Assembly: GCA_947388675.1 (NCBI GenBank)
Contig: CANDRW010000017.1
Coordinates: forward strand, 1 to 38,638
Source: an uncultured Clostridium sp.
GTDB taxonomy: Bacteria > Bacillota > Clostridia > TANB77 > CAG-508
Length of the DNA stretch: 38,638 nucleotides
Direction of reading: 5' to 3'
Shown: positions 16,919-24,744 of the stretch, piece by piece
Layout of the letters: the number at the start of each line of letters is the position of its first letter
Position numbering within the stretch: the stretch's first letter is position 1
The notes under the pieces: model-generated
Database searches by the model: none
What the model was told of the DNA's origin: nothing
What the model saw: only the letters and a program-made list of their open reading frames with translations
Made by a program: the position numbers and the translations under genes

Positions 16919-18253
16919 ATGGCAAATAATAAAAACCAAAATATTAGATGTTCCTTTTGTGGAAAGTCCCAAGAAGCAGTAAATCGTATTATTGCAGGAC
17001 CAGGAGTATATATTTGTGATGAATGTATCAAGGTTTGTACAAATATTATAGATGATGATGTTTACCAAGATGCAGAAATTACTTATACTACTACAGGACA
17101 GGAAAAATTGCCAACACCAGCTGAGATAAAAGACATTTTAGATTCGTATGTCATTGGTCAAGAAGAAGCTAAAAAGACACTATCTGTTGCAGTATATAAC
17201 CATTACAAAAGAATAAATCATGAAAATGATACAGAAGATGATGTAGAATTACAAAAAAGTAATGTCTTGTTATTAGGTCCAACTGGTTGTGGTAAAACCT
17301 TATTAGCACAAACCTTGGCTAGAATTTTGCAAGTACCATTTGCGATAGCAGATGCTACTACCTTAACAGAGGCTGGATATGTAGGTGAAGATGTTGAAAA
17401 TATCTTACTAAAACTAATCCAAGCTGCTGACTATGATGTAGAAAAAGCACAAAAAGGTATTATCTACATTGATGAAATTGATAAGATTTCTAGAAAATCA
17501 GAAAATCCATCTATTACAAGAGATGTTAGCGGGGAAGGTGTACAACAAGCCTTATTAAAGATTGTAGAAGGAACTGTTGCATCTGTTCCACCACAAGGAG
17601 GACGTAAACACCCACATCAAGAGTTTATTCAAATAGATACTTCTAATATTCTATTTATCTGTGGTGGTGCATTTGAAGGACTAGAAAAAATTGTAAAAGA
17701 TAGAATGGGTAAAAAGTCAATTGGGTTTGGTGCTCAAATTGAAAGTAACAAAGATATTGATAAATATAAAGTGTTTGAAGAATTATTACCACAAGACTTA
17801 TTAAAGTTTGGTTTAATTCCAGAGTTCGTAGGAAGATTACCAATCATTGCAACCTTACGAGAATTAGATAAAGATGCTTTAGTTGATATTGTCACAAAAC
17901 CAAAAAATGCTTTGGTAAAACAATATCAAAAACTATTCAAATTGGATAATGTAGAATTAGAATTTGAAAAAGAGGCATTAGATAAGATTGTAGATAAAGC
18001 AATAGAAAGAAAAACGGGAGCAAGAGGTCTTCGTTCTATTATAGAGGAAATTATGAGGGATGTCATGTTTGAAATTCCTTCTAATCCTAAAATAGAAAAA
18101 TGTATGATTACTGGAGATACTGTGGAAAATGGCGAGGCTCCAAAGATTATTATAAATAATAATCGCGAGATACCAGTCAAAAAGCCACAAGCACAAGCAC
18201 CAGCAAAAACAAAAAGAGCGAAGACAACTAAGAGAACAGGAACAAGTGCATAA
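16919..18253 (+). CDS. clpX: ATP-dependent Clp protease ATP-binding subunit
   Basis: AAA+ unfoldase that selects and threads substrates into ClpP. GAAGGAG before ATG 16919 sets the start six codons inside the track ORF, giving 444 residues. The zinc-binding domain (CSFCGKS...CDECIKVC), Walker A GPTGCGKT, Walker [10 protein letters not shown], the pore loop GYVGED and the ClpP-contact IGF loop (KKSIGFGAQ) are all present. An Ala/Lys/Thr-rich tail (about 25 residues, [18 protein letters not shown]) extends past the usual end. Confidence 0.97.
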   Translation: MANNKNQNIRCSFCGKSQEAVNRIIAGPGVYICDECIKVCTNIIDDDVYQDAEITYTTTGQEKLPTPAEIKDILDSYVIGQEEAKKTLSVAVYNHYKRINHENDTEDDVELQKSNVLLLGPTGCGKTLLAQTLARILQVPFAIADATTLTEAGYVGEDVENILLKLIQAADYDVEKAQKGIIYIDEIDKISRKSENPSITRDVSGEGVQQALLKIVEGTVASVPPQGGRKHPHQEFIQIDTSNILFICGGAFEGLEKIVKDRMGKKSIGFGAQIESNKDIDKYKVFEELLPQDLLKFGLIPEFVGRLPIIATLRELDKDALVDIVTKPKNALVKQYQKLFKLDNVELEFEKEALDKIVDKAIERKTGARGLRSIIEEIMRDVMFEIPSNPKIEKCMITGDTVENGEAPKIIINNNREIPVKKPQAQAPAKTKRAKTTKRTGTSA

Positions 18254-18288
18254 TGTCGAATTTTGTCGCACGAAAAATAAAAAAATTG

Positions 18289-18317
18289 TTGAAAAAATGA
18301 CTAAAAAATAGTATAAT
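18289..18317 (+). promoter_or_regulatory. Promoter of the tandem-hairpin RNA
   Basis: TTGAAA and TATAAT with a 17-base spacer, 35 bases after the clpX stop. The next real gene is about 300 bases away beyond a terminator, so this promoter appears to drive the short repeat RNA alone. Confidence 0.65.
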
Positions 18318-18323
18318 GAATAT

Positions 18324-18478
18324 ACTGAAAGAAAACAAAAATGAGAGAGTTCCTGCTTTAGTGGAAGATGAAAAATGAGTGAGCTCATACTTTAGTTGAG
18401 GATATAAATGAGAGAGTTCCTGCTTTAGTGGAAAATTTAAAATTAATAGGGGGTTCAAAAAGAACCCTCTATTTTTTT
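18324..18478 (+). ncRNA. Candidate small RNA with three tandem hairpin repeats
   Basis: Bounded by a promoter (18289-18317) and a terminator (18448-18478), about 155 nt. It has three 33-34 base repeats starting at 18341, 18375 and 18408. Each has a 4-base stem and a fixed loop TRCTTTAGT: TTCC/GGAA in copies 1 and 3, CTCA/TGAG in copy 2, so both stem sides change together. Each repeat also opens with ATGAG and encodes a six-residue frame (MREFLL, MSELIL, MREFLL) ending in the loop's TAG. It could be a sponge or protein-binding RNA, or a set of mini-ORFs; the paired changes favour RNA structure. I know no named family for it. Confidence 0.5.
18448..18478 (+). terminator. Terminator of clpX and the tandem-hairpin RNA
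   Basis: GGGTTC pairs with GAACCC around five As, followed by CTCTA and seven Ts. Confidence 0.85.
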
Positions 18479-18481
18479 GAG

Positions 18482-18577
18482 TTCTAGGAAAGTGCTGTAT
18501 AGCACTTGACGTAGAAATCAATTATTGCGAATGTTACAAAATCTTAAAAGCTTTGCTTTTTAGAATTTGTTAATTCG
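18482..18577 (+). repeat. Family A two-hairpin element, copy 1
   Basis: First hairpin: TTCTAGGAAA, variable tip GTGCTgtatAGCAC, then TTGACGTAGAA. After the linker ATTGCGAATGTTAC comes a second hairpin, ACAAAATCTTAAAAGC...TTTAGAATTTGT, closed by CGAAT/ATTCG. The minus-strand copy at 37934-38037 matches it along the full length except for the hairpin tips; a shorter relative is at 19141. Confidence 0.8.
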
Positions 18578-18614
18578 TTTTTTGTATAAAAAAATAAAAA
18601 AAGGAGGAGAAAAC

Positions 18615-18845
18615 TTGGAAATAAAAAATGGAAAATTGGTAGTATATGATGTAGATAATAATTATAGAAACTATTTAAGAAAAGAAGCAATAGTAAATGA
18701 AATTTTAGAGAAGACAGAAAAAGTATTAAAAATTCTAGAAGATAAAACACATCATGATTATCGATTTTTTAAAGGAATTTGTTGTGATTATCAATTATTA
18801 GAACAGAAATGTCAAGAATACATAAAAATCCATTTAACTACTTGA
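18615..18845 (+). CDS. Small hypothetical protein, TTG start
   Basis: 76 residues. AAAGGAGGAG followed by TTG at 18615 sets the start, 16 codons inside the track ORF. The protein is charged and helical (RKEAIVNEILEKTEKVLKILED) with two adjacent cysteines (GICCDY) and a third later; no signal or membrane segment. The strong ribosome site argues that it is real. It lies between a family A element and the ileS T-box, and its last codons overlap the T-box promoter. No family recognised. Confidence 0.6.
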   Translation: MEIKNGKLVVYDVDNNYRNYLRKEAIVNEILEKTEKVLKILEDKTHHDYRFFKGICCDYQLLEQKCQEYIKIHLTT

Positions 18846-18870
18846 AAAACTATAAAAAATATGATACACT
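18842..18870 (+). promoter_or_regulatory. Promoter of the ileS T-box transcript
   Basis: TTGAAA and TACACT with a 17-base spacer, overlapping the stop codon of the small upstream gene. Confidence 0.6.
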
Positions 18871-18876
18871 AAATGC

Positions 18877-19136
18877 CATAGGAAAAAGCGATAATAAAGG
18901 ACAACACAATAAAGTAAAAAGCCTAACAGAGAGCCAAATAACTTGCTGAGAGTTTGGTAGGAAAATAGCTTATTGTTATCACCTTTTGGCTATTGAATTG
19001 AAATAATAGTAAATTCAATCGTAATTCTTGCGTTAAAAGAAAATGAGTGAAAAGAATATTTATTCTTTTAAGTTAGGTGGTACCACGGAAGTTTGAAGCC
19101 ATTTCGTCCTAAATAATAAGACGAAATGGCTTTCTT
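18877..19136 (+). promoter_or_regulatory. Isoleucine T-box leader of ileS
   Basis: Leader RNA that binds uncharged tRNA-Ile and then favours an antiterminator, so ileS is read only when isoleucyl-tRNA is short. Stem I shows the AGAGAG loop sequence and GCTGAGAG, and the specifier ATC (18978-18980) directly precedes ACCTTTTGG, the usual position. The T-box sequence AGGTGGTACCACGGAAG is at 19075-19091; its TGGTACCAC bulge pairs with the tRNA end. The terminator stem follows. The Ile specifier agrees with the gene controlled. Confidence 0.93.
19096..19136 (+). terminator. T-box attenuator terminator
   Basis: AAGCCATTTCGTC pairs with GACGAAATGGCTT, 13 bases, followed by a short T-rich tract. The 5' side lies next to the T-box sequence, as the competing antiterminator requires. 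Confidence 0.88.
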
Positions 19137-19140
19137 TAAG

Positions 19141-19216
19141 TTCTAGGAAAATGCTTTAGTATTTGATGTAGAACTTAATGATGCAAAAATTTATTAAAAA
19201 ATAAAATTTTGTATTC
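19141..19216 (+). repeat. Family A element, short or decayed copy
   Basis: TTCTAGGAAA, tip ATGCTttAGTAT, then TTGATGTAGAA; the flanks TTAAGTTCTA/TAGAACTTAA extend the stem. Downstream similarity to the other copies (ATGATGCAAAAAT...ATTTTGTATTCAT) is partial. It sits between the T-box terminator and ileS, so it forms part of the 5' untranslated region. Confidence 0.65.
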
Positions 19217-19242
19217 ATATAAAAAATAGAGGGGGAATAAAT

Positions 19243-22011
19243 ATGTCAGAAGAAAAGAAAGACTATGGACAAACATTAAATTTACCAAACACAGAGTTTC
19301 CAATGAGAGGAAATTTACCAGAAAAAGAGCCCAAAATTAAAGAAGCAGTTTTAGATAATGGCTTATATGAAAAAATGTTAAAAAAGAATGAAGGAAAAAA
19401 ATCATATGTATTACATGATGGACCTCCATATGCGAATGGAGAAATTCACATGGGGCATGCTTTAAATAAAGTATTAAAAGATACTATAGTACGTTTTAAA
19501 AACTTACAAGGATATTATACACCATATGTACCAGGATATGATACACATGGACTTCCAACAGAGAAAAAAGCAATTCAAAAATTAGGTATTAAACGTGAAG
19601 AAATGAGCATTTCTAAGTTTAGAGATATTTGCCATGAATTTGCTTTAGAATATGTTGGAAAACAAACAGAAGGCTTCCAAAGATTAGGTGTACTTGGAGA
19701 CTGGAAACACCCATACATTACATTAGAGCCAGAATTTGAAGCAAGACAAATTGGTGTATTTGCAGATATGTACCAAAAAGGATATATTTATAAAGGGTTA
19801 AAACCTGTATATTGGTGTACAGACTGTGAAACAGCACTAGCAGAAGCTGAAATTGAATATAAAGATGTAGATAACGTATCTATCTATGTAAAATTTCCAG
19901 TAGTAGAAGGAAAAGGTATCTTAGATAATGACATGAAAATTGTAATCTGGACAACAACACCTTGGACATTACCAGGAAATACTGGTATTACTGTTGGTGG
20001 AGAATTTGAATATAGTGTGATTGACACAGGAGCAGAAAAGCTAGTGATGGCAACATCAGAGGTAGCAAGAGTTATGGAAGTAGCAGGTATAACAGATTAC
20101 AAAACTATCAAGACAATGCAAGGTGCAGAATTAGAAGGAATTTTATGTCAGCATCCATTTGCAAAAAGGACTTCTAAAGTTGTTATCGGAAGTGAGGATA
20201 CAGTTAACGTAGAACTTGGAACAGGTACTGGTGCAGTTCATACAGCACCTAGTTATGGTAAAGAGGACTATTTATGTGGTCTGAAAAATGGACTAGAAAT
20301 TATTGTATGTGTTGACGGGAAAGGATATCAAACAGAAAAAGCTGGACAATTTGCAGGTTTATCTTGTGAAGAGTCTAACAAAGTTATCACGAACTGGTTA
20401 CAAGACAATGGATATTTATTGGCAACAGAAAAAATCAGCCACTCTTATCCACATTGCTGGAGATGTAAAAATCCAATCATCATTAGAGCAACAGACCAAT
20501 GGTTTGCATCAGTTGACGGATTTAGAAAAGAAACGCTAGATGCCATCAAGACTATTAAATGGACACCAAGTTGGGGAGAAGAAAGAATTGCTAGCATGGT
20601 AAAAGATAGAAATGACTGGTGTATTTCTAGACAACGTACTTGGGGTGTGCCAATTCCAATCTTCTATTGTAAAGAATGTGGCGAAGAATATGCTACAAAA
20701 GAAGGATTTGAGAAAATCAAGCAAATCTTTAGAGAAAAAGGTTCAAATGCTTGGTATGATTTAGATGAAAAAGATTTAATGATAGAAGGTTCAACTTGCC
20801 CTCATTGTGGTAGTCATGAATTCAAGAAAGAAACAGACATTATGGATGTATGGTTTGACTCTGGTTCTTCACATCAAGCGGTACTTGTAGAAAGAGGAAT
20901 TGACTATCCAGCAGACCTATACTTAGAAGGACATGACCAATATAGAGGATGGTTCCAATCATCACTATTAACATCAGTTGCAACACAAGGTGTGGCTCCA
21001 TATAAAGGAATTTTAACACATGGTTGGGTTATTGATGAAGATGGAAGAAAAATGTCTAAGTCATTAGGAAATGGAATTAGCCCACAAGATATTATTAAAG
21101 AATATGGTGCAGATATTTTAAGACTTTGGGTATTATCTTCTGACTTTAAAACAGATATTAGTATTTCTAGGGATATCTTAAAACAAATTAGTGAGGCATA
21201 TAGAAAGATTAGAAACACTGCAAGATACATTTTAGGAAATATTGCAGATTTTGATCCAGAAAAGCAAGTTAATTATAGTGATATGCTAGAGATTGATAAA
21301 TGGGCATTATTAAAATTATATCAATTAGTAAAGAATTGTACACAGAATTACGAAGATTTCAATTTCCATATGGTATATCATGATATCAACCAATTTTGTG
21401 TATCAGATATGAGTAACTTCTATTTAGATATTATTAAAGATAGGTTATATACCTCAAAAGTAGATTCAGTAGAAAGAAAATCAGCACAAACTGCTATGTA
21501 CATTATTTTAGATAGCTTAGTAAAAATGTTAGCACCAATGATTTGCTATACAACTGAAGAAATTTGGAGTTATATGCCATATAAAAAAGACGAAAATGTA
21601 GAAAGTGTTATGCTTAATTACTGGCCAGAAGTAAATAGCGAATATGAAAATCATGAATTAGAAGAAAAATGGAACCATATTTTAGAATTAAAAGAAATAG
21701 TAGCAAAAGAGCTAGAAGTAGCAAGAAGCGAAAAAGTAATTGGTCATTCGCTAAATGCAAAAGTTACAATTTTAGCAGATGAAAAAGAATATGAGTTCTT
21801 AAAAGAAAACCAAGAGCAATTAGAAACAGTATTTATTGTGTCTAATTTACAAATTGAGCAAAAAACAGCAGAACAAACAGAAAAATTAGTAGTTAAAGTA
21901 GAAGTAGCAGAAGGAGAAAAATGTGAAAGATGTTGGAAATATTCTACAACAGTAGGTGAAGATAAAGAAAATCCAACTATTTGTCATAGATGTAGCAAAG
22001 CAATTCATTAA
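19243..22011 (+). CDS. ileS: Isoleucine--tRNA ligase
   Basis: 922-residue class I synthetase, bacterial short form. HIGH-type motif PPYANGEIHMGHALNK (about residue 60), editing CP1 domain with WTTTPWTLPGNTG, KMSKS loop RKMSKSLGN (about 600), and a C-terminal zinc finger CERCWKYS...CHRCSKAI. All functional motifs are intact. GAGGGGGAA precedes the ATG. Controlled by the isoleucine T-box upstream. Confidence 0.98.
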   Translation: MSEEKKDYGQTLNLPNTEFPMRGNLPEKEPKIKEAVLDNGLYEKMLKKNEGKKSYVLHDGPPYANGEIHMGHALNKVLKDTIVRFKNLQGYYTPYVPGYDTHGLPTEKKAIQKLGIKREEMSISKFRDICHEFALEYVGKQTEGFQRLGVLGDWKHPYITLEPEFEARQIGVFADMYQKGYIYKGLKPVYWCTDCETALAEAEIEYKDVDNVSIYVKFPVVEGKGILDNDMKIVIWTTTPWTLPGNTGITVGGEFEYSVIDTGAEKLVMATSEVARVMEVAGITDYKTIKTMQGAELEGILCQHPFAKRTSKVVIGSEDTVNVELGTGTGAVHTAPSYGKEDYLCGLKNGLEIIVCVDGKGYQTEKAGQFAGLSCEESNKVITNWLQDNGYLLATEKISHSYPHCWRCKNPIIIRATDQWFASVDGFRKETLDAIKTIKWTPSWGEERIASMVKDRNDWCISRQRTWGVPIPIFYCKECGEEYATKEGFEKIKQIFREKGSNAWYDLDEKDLMIEGSTCPHCGSHEFKKETDIMDVWFDSGSSHQAVLVERGIDYPADLYLEGHDQYRGWFQSSLLTSVATQGVAPYKGILTHGWVIDEDGRKMSKSLGNGISPQDIIKEYGADILRLWVLSSDFKTDISISRDILKQISEAYRKIRNTARYILGNIADFDPEKQVNYSDMLEIDKWALLKLYQLVKNCTQNYEDFNFHMVYHDINQFCVSDMSNFYLDIIKDRLYTSKVDSVERKSAQTAMYIILDSLVKMLAPMICYTTEEIWSYMPYKKDENVESVMLNYWPEVNSEYENHELEEKWNHILELKEIVAKELEVARSEKVIGHSLNAKVTILADEKEYEFLKENQEQLETVFIVSNLQIEQKTAEQTEKLVVKVEVAEGEKCERCWKYSTTVGEDKENPTICHRCSKAIH

Positions 22012-22051
22012 AGAAGAACCTTAAAGAATAATTTGTTTAAAGGGGATAAAG

Positions 22052-23422
22052 ATGAGAAAAAGAAAGCATGGCAAAAGTAGCATAGTTAAAAATATTCTAT
22101 CAATAGCAATAATGGTAACATCCATTATTGCTTTGGTTGTTATTTATAGTAAGTATAATTATAATGATTTTATCAAAAGTGTACGTGAAAGGGAGAAGAC
22201 CTCTTTTGTACGCGACCAAGAAATAAAATGTTCCGAAATGGATAGTTATAAAATAGAAAATACAGACTATAATGACGCTATGTTTTATGAAACCATTTCA
22301 GTAACACCAAATACCCCATATAAAGTAACTTGTAAAGTAAAGGTTGAAAATGTTATCAATGAAAATGATACGAAGTCTGGTGGAGCACATATTTCTATTG
22401 CAAGTACAACAGAGCGTTCTATTATGCTAGCTGGAACGCAAGATTGGCAAGAAGTTACTTTCTATTTCAATTCTAAAAATAGAGAGGAAGTAGATGTTAG
22501 TTTTAGATTAGGTGGTTATGATGAAAAGTCAAAGGGAACTGCTTGGTTTTCAGATTTTAAAATGGAAGAAGGGGTAGCAAGTCAAAGTAATAATTGGAAG
22601 TTTGTTTGTTTCATTTTTCCAGAAATAGATGTTGATGTTGAAGTAAATGGAAAAGTAGAACATGTTAGTCTCAAGATGTCTGATAGTGATATACAAGATT
22701 TAAAAGATGATATGGCAAGATTCCAAACTTCTATCAAAACGATGAGCCGTAATAAAATGAGTGTTACTTATGACATGTATACGATTCATGAACCAATCAA
22801 ATCACTTTCTTATGATGAGGAAAATGGTTATTATGTTTCCGTGGAGGATGTACATGAGTATATCAAAAGTTATGTAGAAGAAAATGAATATGACCACATC
22901 TATATTGGAATTAGAATGGCTAATTTACAAAAGGGAAGTAATACTTTAACCAATGACTGGATAGGTCTTGGTGGAATGCAGTATCTTGGAATAGGATATT
23001 CTAATATTCGTTTGCCAGACAGCGAAAATAACTATGCCTATAAATATCATTACCGTATTAATACATTCCCAGAAGAAGTGTATATTCATGAATTTTTGCA
23101 TACTTTAGAAAGAAATGCGCAGGAATATGGTTATGAAATTCCAGCTTTACATGATTATGCCCAATATGGTTATAGAGAAGAAAAGATAGAAGGACAAAAG
23201 AAATGGTATATTGCCTATATGAATAAAGAAATTAATGATAATGGAAAAATGATAGGCTTGCCAGAAGAAGTATTTAGTTATAAGCCAACACATGAAAGTA
23301 ATTTTAAATATGGTCGACAGATGAAAGTATTGAAAGAACCTGAAAACTTTATTGAAGTGATTAGAAGTGTTTTTGATAGAGTTAGTAAAATTTTTAGTAA
23401 TTATAAAGAGCAAAATATATAA
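22052..23422 (+). CDS. Membrane-anchored extracellular HExxH metalloprotease-like protein
   Basis: 456 residues. A basic start (MRKRKHGKSS) and one membrane helix (IAIMVTSIIALVVIYS, about 18-35) place the rest outside. Residues about 60-190 look like a carbohydrate-binding/jelly-roll domain (VTPNTPYKVTCKVKVE, DWQEVTFYFNS, TAWFSDFKMEEG). The C-terminal half holds EVYIHEFLHTLERNAQEYGY, an HExxH zinc site with a Glu and a later LHD that could give the third ligand. It is not a family I can name. It is probably cotranscribed after ileS (40-base gap), and its last codons form the left arm of the family B palindrome. Confidence 0.6.
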   Translation: MRKRKHGKSSIVKNILSIAIMVTSIIALVVIYSKYNYNDFIKSVREREKTSFVRDQEIKCSEMDSYKIENTDYNDAMFYETISVTPNTPYKVTCKVKVENVINENDTKSGGAHISIASTTERSIMLAGTQDWQEVTFYFNSKNREEVDVSFRLGGYDEKSKGTAWFSDFKMEEGVASQSNNWKFVCFIFPEIDVDVEVNGKVEHVSLKMSDSDIQDLKDDMARFQTSIKTMSRNKMSVTYDMYTIHEPIKSLSYDEENGYYVSVEDVHEYIKSYVEENEYDHIYIGIRMANLQKGSNTLTNDWIGLGGMQYLGIGYSNIRLPDSENNYAYKYHYRINTFPEEVYIHEFLHTLERNAQEYGYEIPALHDYAQYGYREEKIEGQKKWYIAYMNKEINDNGKMIGLPEEVFSYKPTHESNFKYGRQMKVLKEPENFIEVIRSVFDRVSKIFSNYKEQNI

Positions 23423-23515
23423 TAACGTTTGTCCTTGTTGGTCGCAGGCTTCGCTGCGACAGGCGTTCACTTTGTTCACCTTACGCGGACTGCACTTTTA
23501 TTATATATTTTGCTC
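23408..23515 (+). repeat. Family B structured palindrome before queA
   Basis: Outer arms GAGCAAAATATATAATAA and TTATTATATATTTTGCTC pair 18 of 18. The left arm contains the last codons and stop of the metalloprotease gene, so the right arm is an inverted copy of a coding end. The core ACGTTTGTCCTTGTTGGTCG is nearly identical to that at 5789, and GTCC pairs with GGAC in ACGCGGACTGCAC. The track's queA ORF wrongly runs into this element. Confidence 0.75.
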
Positions 23516-23548
23516 AATAGTAATTACTACATAAATAAAGGAGCAAAA

Positions 23549-24604
23549 ATGAAAGTAGCAGATTTTAATTATGACTTACCAAAAGAATTGATAGCACAAG
23601 TGCCAATTCAAAATAGAGATCAATCTAGATTAATGGTATTAGATAGAAAAGAGCAATCAATTGACCATAAGATTTTTAAAGATATTATTGATTATTTAGA
23701 ACCAGGAGATTGTTTGGTTAGGAATAATACAAAAGTTATTCCTGCTCGTTTGTATGGAGTAAAAGAAGAAACAGGTGCACATGTAGAGTTCTTATTATTA
23801 CACCGAATAGAAGGTGATATATGGGAAGTTATGGTAAAGCCAGGAAGAAAATTAATGCCAGGAACAAAGGTTGTTTTTGGAGAAGGTTTACTAGAAAAAA
23901 GTGATAATCCTAGAATTTTACTAAGAGCAGAAATTTTAGAACAATTAGAAGGTGGAAGTAGAAAAGTAAAATTTGAATATGAAGGTATTTTTAATGAGAT
24001 TTTAAATGAAATTGGCTTAATGCCATTACCACCATATATTCACGAAAAGTTAAAAGAAAAAGACAGATATCAAACAGTTTATGCTAAATATGAAGGTTCG
24101 GCAGCTGCACCAACAGCAGGGCTACATTTTACAGATGAGTTATTAGAAAAAATCAAAGAAAAAGGTGTAGAAATTGCCAATGTCACTTTACATGTTGGAA
24201 TAGGAACCTTTAGACCTGTGAAGGTAGAAAATGTAGAAGAACATGATATGCATTCAGAGCATTTCTATATCAAACAAGAAGATGCAAATAAGATTAACAA
24301 AGCAAAACGTGAAGGACATAGAGTTATTGCAGTAGGTACTACTTCTTGTAGAGTATTAGAGTCGATAGCAAATGAAAATGGTATGGTAGAAGAAGCGGAG
24401 AGTGATACAAATATTTTTATTTATCCAGGATATCAATTTAAATGCTTAGATTGTTTAATTACAAATTTTCATTTGCCAGAATCTACTTTGATTATGTTAA
24501 TATCTGCTTTAGCAGGAAGGGACTTTGTGATGAAGGCTTATGAAGAAGCGGTAAAAGAAGAATATCGTTTCTTTAGTTTTGGGGATGCAATGTTGATTAA
24601 GTGA
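23549..24604 (+). CDS. queA: S-adenosylmethionine:tRNA ribosyltransferase-isomerase
   Basis: Makes epoxyqueuosine in tRNA by moving the ribosyl part of SAM onto preQ1. The start is ATG 23549 after AAAGGAGCAAAA; the first 40 codons of the track ORF lie in the palindrome. 352 residues. Typical motifs: [58 protein letters not shown] and [11 protein letters not shown]. Normally adjacent to tgt; here about 7.1 kb separates them. Confidence 0.97.
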   Translation: MKVADFNYDLPKELIAQVPIQNRDQSRLMVLDRKEQSIDHKIFKDIIDYLEPGDCLVRNNTKVIPARLYGVKEETGAHVEFLLLHRIEGDIWEVMVKPGRKLMPGTKVVFGEGLLEKSDNPRILLRAEILEQLEGGSRKVKFEYEGIFNEILNEIGLMPLPPYIHEKLKEKDRYQTVYAKYEGSAAAPTAGLHFTDELLEKIKEKGVEIANVTLHVGIGTFRPVKVENVEEHDMHSEHFYIKQEDANKINKAKREGHRVIAVGTTSCRVLESIANENGMVEEAESDTNIFIYPGYQFKCLDCLITNFHLPESTLIMLISALAGRDFVMKAYEEAVKEEYRFFSFGDAMLIK

Positions 24605-24686
24605 TTTACAAAATAAAGATTAAGGATTTTCTATATTCTTAAAAATAACAAGATTGAAATATAAATTATTGACATATTTTGTAAAT
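24604..24686 (+). repeat. Locus-specific inverted repeat after queA
   Basis: ATTTACAAAATA, starting at the last base of the queA stop, pairs 12 of 12 with TATTTTGTAAAT at 24675-24686, which lies in the spacer of the next promoter. It has the same placement as the family B arms but lacks their core. Possibly a decayed member or simple terminator-like pairing. Confidence 0.45.
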
Positions 24687-24698
24687 GTATGTTATAAC
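24669..24698 (+). promoter_or_regulatory. Promoter of the Hint/pilin accessory cluster
   Basis: Consensus TTGACA with TATAAC 18 bases on (or TTATAA at 17), 47 bases before the ATG at 24745. The right arm of an inverted repeat falls within the spacer. It gives the cluster its own transcription start, separate from queA. Confidence 0.7.
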
Positions 24699-24744
24699 TA
24701 TAATACATATGAAAAAAGAAAAAGAAAAACTTAGGAGGAGAAAG

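Noticed and set aside
18341-18440. CRISPR array
   Set aside because: Three adjacent repeats of 33-34 bases have no unique spacers between them, and there are no cas genes in the window.
17978-18521. Minus-strand ORFs with repeated LPLKQELSH-like text
   Set aside because: These are translations of the three tandem plus-strand repeats and the clpX tail; the repetition reflects the DNA repeats, and no start signal is present.
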